Positions 61,475 through 64,000 of a stretch of DNA of 64,000 nt are shown here, one piece after another. Origin of the DNA: Actinomycetes bacterium (GTDB lineage Bacteria > Actinomycetota > Aquicultoria > Aquicultorales > Aquicultoraceae); contig JAJYQA010000035.1 in assembly GCA_021794835.1 (NCBI GenBank), positions 1-64,000 of the forward strand. Reading direction: 5' to 3'. The notes below the pieces were generated by a model. It did not search any database. It had not been told where the DNA came from and saw only the letters and a list, made by a program, of their open reading frames with translations. Position 1 is the stretch's first letter. Each line of letters opens with the position of its first letter. The position numbers and the translations under genes are program-made.

Positions 61475-61590
61475 GCATTCTTAGTTTAAATCTAACCTAA
61501 TAGCGGGAGAACCAATTGAAAACTCACCCTTTAAAGTGATTTTTTTATAGTTGAGGGCCATACATAAAAAAAGATTAGCATTAATTTTGT

Positions 61591-61620
61591 TTGCATGTTA
61601 TTTTATTAGCAAGGTATGAT
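61591..61620 (+). promoter_or_regulatory. Candidate nitroreductase promoter
   Basis: TTGCAT-N18-TATGAT in the AT-rich 61475-61706 gap, ~48-87 bases before the two plausible nitroreductase starts. The rest of the gap shows only weak hairpins. Confidence 0.45.
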
Positions 61621-61706
61621 ATATTATTCCCCTAGAGTCTAGTTATATAATGTTTGGAAGGTACCCTATGGCTCTTAATGATATTACCACGCAAGGAGCC
61701 CCCATA

Positions 61707-62291
61707 ATGCTCGATGACGCAATATTTTCAAGGCGGACCGTCCGCAGTTTCTTGCCGAAGCCGGTGCCCCAGGAGATATTAGAGAAGGTTATTAAAGCAG
61801 GATTTGCCTCCCCATCACCGCTTAATAGTCAACCATGGTATTTCATAGTAGTAACCGGCAAAGAGAGAGACGACCTTGTAAAAATAATCCGTAAATTTCC
61901 TGCTTATTTGGCAGATATACTTGCACTTTATCCGAAAGAGATTTCGGAGTCCGCTTCCTTGAGCGAGGAATATATATCAAGCTTTGCAAAGAATGTTGGG
62001 GGAGCACCGGTTATTATTTTTCCTACAATCCCCAAAAAAACCAACAGATATGCCTACAAGGTTGACATAATTGCGTGCGCCTCAGCTATACAGAATATGC
62101 AGCTTACAGCCTGGTCTTTAGGTCTTGGTACTGTTTGCTTGACCTCTGCTCTTTGGGTGGAGACGGAGATCATGGCTTACCTTGGCCTAAAGGACCGCGA
62201 ATTGGTAACTGTTATGCCGATTGGATACCGGGAATCCGACCCCAAGCCGACATCGCGCAACAATGCAAACGTAACCTGGATAGGATTCTAG
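61707..62291 (+). CDS. Nitroreductase family oxidoreductase
   Basis: 194 residues from ATG 61707 (AAGGAG eight bases upstream); ATG 61668 also has a fair ribosome site and would add 13 residues. FMN-binding pattern IFSRRTVRSFLPKPVPQEIL, ASPSPLNSQPWYFIVVTGKE and MQLTAWSLGLGTVCLTSALW. Such enzymes use NAD(P)H and FMN on nitro compounds, quinones or flavins; the substrate is unknown. Confidence 0.9.
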   Translation: MLDDAIFSRRTVRSFLPKPVPQEILEKVIKAGFASPSPLNSQPWYFIVVTGKERDDLVKIIRKFPAYLADILALYPKEISESASLSEEYISSFAKNVGGAPVIIFPTIPKKTNRYAYKVDIIACASAIQNMQLTAWSLGLGTVCLTSALWVETEIMAYLGLKDRELVTVMPIGYRESDPKPTSRNNANVTWIGF

Positions 62292-62368
62292 CCATTTTTT
62301 ACACTTGATACGGCCTACAATTGAGCCTATTATTTCCTTATCTGTAAAATTTAAAGGGGCATAGCTGA

Positions 62369-63202
62369 TTGCCAACTCAGATGTTACTGGTTATAGATGT
62401 TGGAAACACGCATACGGTAATAGGCTGTTTCAAGGGAAGAGAACTTAATGCCAACTGGCGGGTTGCGACACAAAGGCGAGCAACCGCAGATGAGCTTGCC
62501 TCTAAAATCTCAAACCTCTTTCAGCTTGGCGGGGTCACACTTGGCGATATTGAAGCGGTTGCCATAGCCTCAGTCGTTCCCACGGTTACCGCATCGCTTC
62601 TTGACATGTCCACCAACATATTAAAAAAGGAAATCCTTATCGTCGGCCCGGAAATGGATGCCGGACTGCCTATTCTCTACGACAATCCACAGGAAGTGGG
62701 TGCTGATAGAATCGCCAATGCTGTGGCCGGTTTTGAGCTTTACGGAGCCCCGCTCATTGTTGTTGACTTTGGTACCGCCACGACCTTTGATGCGGTGACG
62801 GAGCGCGGCGAGTATTTGGGCGGCGCAATTGCCCCAGGGGTTGAAGTATCATCGGAGGCTCTCTTTTCGCATGCTGCTAGGCTATCGCGGGTTGACCTCA
62901 ACCCGCCGAAAGCTGCCATCGGTAAAAACACGCGTGGCAGTATCCAGTCTGGCGTAATAATTGGCACCGGGGGTTTGGTAGACCGTATCGTCGATAGATT
63001 TGAGGACGAAATGGGTTTGGTTAAGCAAGTTGTGGCTACTGGCGGTCTGGCCGGCCTTATCGCTCCCGAATGCAGGCGGGTGACCGCTGTTGACCCCACA
63101 CTTACACTTACTGGCTTGCAGCGGATCTACGAAAGGAGCAAAGAGCCAGAGGCCAAGAGCCGGAAGCCAAGAGAGAAGCAAGAAACACAGAATATCAATT
63201 AA
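62369..63202 (+). CDS. coaX: Type III pantothenate kinase CoaX
   Basis: 277 residues from TTG 62369 (AAAGGGG ~10 bases upstream; ATG 62381 is the alternative). ASKHA-fold motifs MLLVIDVGNTHTVIGCF, GADRIANAVAGFELYGAPLI-VVDFGTATTFDAV, and GGAIAPGVEVSSEALFSHAA. First step of CoA synthesis. The C-terminal ~20 residues are charged low complexity (EPEAKSRKPREKQE) and read partly into a repeat-like AGAGCC word. Confidence 0.95.
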   Translation: MPTQMLLVIDVGNTHTVIGCFKGRELNANWRVATQRRATADELASKISNLFQLGGVTLGDIEAVAIASVVPTVTASLLDMSTNILKKEILIVGPEMDAGLPILYDNPQEVGADRIANAVAGFELYGAPLIVVDFGTATTFDAVTERGEYLGGAIAPGVEVSSEALFSHAARLSRVDLNPPKAAIGKNTRGSIQSGVIIGTGGLVDRIVDRFEDEMGLVKQVVATGGLAGLIAPECRRVTAVDPTLTLTGLQRIYERSKEPEAKSRKPREKQETQNIN

Positions 63203-63237
63203 AAATTCACAAAAAATACATATCTTTAGCCTAAAAT

Positions 63238-63298
63238 AACAATCAGCCGTCAGCTTTTAGCCTATTAATAAGCTGATTGCTGATAATTAGCAGCTTAT
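63238..63298. repeat. Intergenic hairpin repeat, same family as at 19149
   Basis: CAATCAGCCGTCAGC and AAGCTGATTGCTGATAA words repeat those in the fliF-fliG gap, in a compact hairpin-forming arrangement before htrA. Confidence 0.55.
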
Positions 63299-63317
63299 TC
63301 AGAAAGGACGGGTACTT

Positions 63318-64000
63318 GTGTGGAGAACAGCTTTAACTAGTTTTATCGCTGCGGTAGTGGGGGGACTACTGGTCTTCTTGGCGTTGCACTCGACGTTGTC
63401 AAATGGGACAACCGGGGCCATAAATACTATTAATTCGGTTACCAAAGGTACCGGCGGCCAAAAATCCCCCGGGGAATTAGTGGCTGAAGACATCTATTCA
63501 CAGTATGCGCCAGGTGTCGTACATATAAAATCAACCTTTACCGAGAACAGGCCATCTAATTTCTTTAACTTCTTTGGCTTTACTACACCGGCGCCGGCAC
63601 AGCAGCAAGAGTACAGCGGCTCAGGCTTAATAATCGACAAATCTGGTCTCATAGTCACCAACGCCCATGTGGTGCAGAACTCAAAAACCAAAGCAAGCAA
63701 AGTGACGGTGCTTCTAGGCGAACAAGATGAGGTGGAGGCCAAAATCCTGGGTACCGATCCAAGCACTGATATAGCGCTCCTTAAAATCGACCCGGGAAAC
63801 CGAAACTTAAAGGTTCTTGAGCTTGGCGACAGCTCAAAGCTTAAAGTTGGGGATACCGTCTACGCGATTGGCTCGCCGTTTGAACTAAATGGCACCATGA
63901 CAGAGGGAATAGTTAGCGCACTTAACCGGACAATCGACTCGCCGAATCATCAGTTTAGGATAACTGGCGCTATCCAGACCGATGCCGCAGTAAATCCGGG
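63318..64000 (+). CDS. HtrA/DegP-type trypsin-like serine protease (cut by window end)
   Basis: At least 227 residues from GTG 63318 (AAAGGACGGG upstream); the frame is open at the window end. N-terminal membrane anchor (TSFIAAVVGGLLVFLALHST), low-complexity linker, then the protease domain: catalytic His in LIVTNAHVVQNS and Asp in STDIALLKID, YAIGSPFELNGTMTEGIVSA. The Ser motif would follow the terminal AVNPG. A PDZ domain is expected beyond the window. Envelope protein quality control. Confidence 0.93.
   Translation, partial: MWRTALTSFIAAVVGGLLVFLALHSTLSNGTTGAINTINSVTKGTGGQKSPGELVAEDIYSQYAPGVVHIKSTFTENRPSNFFNFFGFTTPAPAQQQEYSGSGLIIDKSGLIVTNAHVVQNSKTKASKVTVLLGEQDEVEAKILGTDPSTDIALLKIDPGNRNLKVLELGDSSKLKVGDTVYAIGSPFELNGTMTEGIVSALNRTIDSPNHQFRITGAIQTDAAVNP

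Noticed and set aside
1..64000. CRISPR arrays, rRNA and tRNA genes
   Set aside because: No regularly spaced direct repeats and no tRNA T-loop/acceptor combination could be made out; GGTTCGAAT at 51394 lacks the other arms.

Overview
This 64 kb window comes from a flagellated and probably monoderm bacterium. The pointers are a FliY-type fusion instead of plain FliN, an AgrB/AgrC/AgrA quorum-sensing set, many TTG and GTG starts, and a tilS-hpt-ftsH-folE-folP-folK-nadABC-birA-bioY-coaX backbone of the kind found in Firmicutes and deep Actinobacteria. A deep-branching actinobacterial lineage is my best guess; it is inferred from gene order and protein style, with no marker-tree support.

Layout: (1) 0-8.4 kb, accessory: a 1662-residue PQQ-propeller/YD-repeat RHS protein, a small membrane protein in the immunity position, a secreted YD/DNRLRE protein and a CatB-like acetyltransferase. 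(2) 8.4-12.1 kb, minus strand: two glycosyltransferases and a methyltransferase. Both transcription units have sigma-28-like promoters and lie against fliD, so flagellin glycosylation is likely. (3) 12.3-27.4 kb, plus strand: fliD-fliS-fliT-like, then an excisionase-type HTH gene followed by flgB-flgC-fliE-fliF-fliG-fliH-fliI-fliJ-motE-like-fliK-flgD-(TIGR02530-like)-flgE. FliD carries an inserted CBM-like domain. (4) 27.4-42.4 kb, a 15 kb island that splits flgE from flbD-fliL-fliM-fliY. It begins and ends at strong hairpins. It holds an agrC-like kinase, an agrA-like LytTR regulator, agrB with the canonical His77/Cys84 pair, three copies of an agrD-like peptide region (core SYFFW followed by an HQPEVPEHL-type tail), small secreted proteins, a papain-like secreted protease and two sets of FtsX/MacB-type exporters. 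(5) 42.5-45.5 kb, flbD-fliL-fliM-fliY; motA and motB are absent. (6) 45.8-64 kb, mostly housekeeping: a LivJ-type binding protein, tilS-hpt-ftsH, folE-folP-folK, nadA-nadB-nadC, birA-bioY with a textbook BirA operator, a nitroreductase, coaX and the start of an HtrA protease.

The most striking part is the agr-like island. A 450 bp direct repeat, identical as far as I can read, at 29672-30121 and 34895-35344 contains the 3' end of the regulator gene, a promoter with TACTTTAA boxes 23 bp apart, and an agrBD remnant from which most of agrB is missing. A diverged third copy (37021-37178 plus 37846-38000) brackets the intact agrB. Its agrD is cut by an in-frame TAG exactly where the other two copies read CAG. 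The island therefore looks like a cyclic-lactone peptide signalling system that has multiplied its responsive promoter in front of secreted effectors and may be decaying or recoding its own signal gene.
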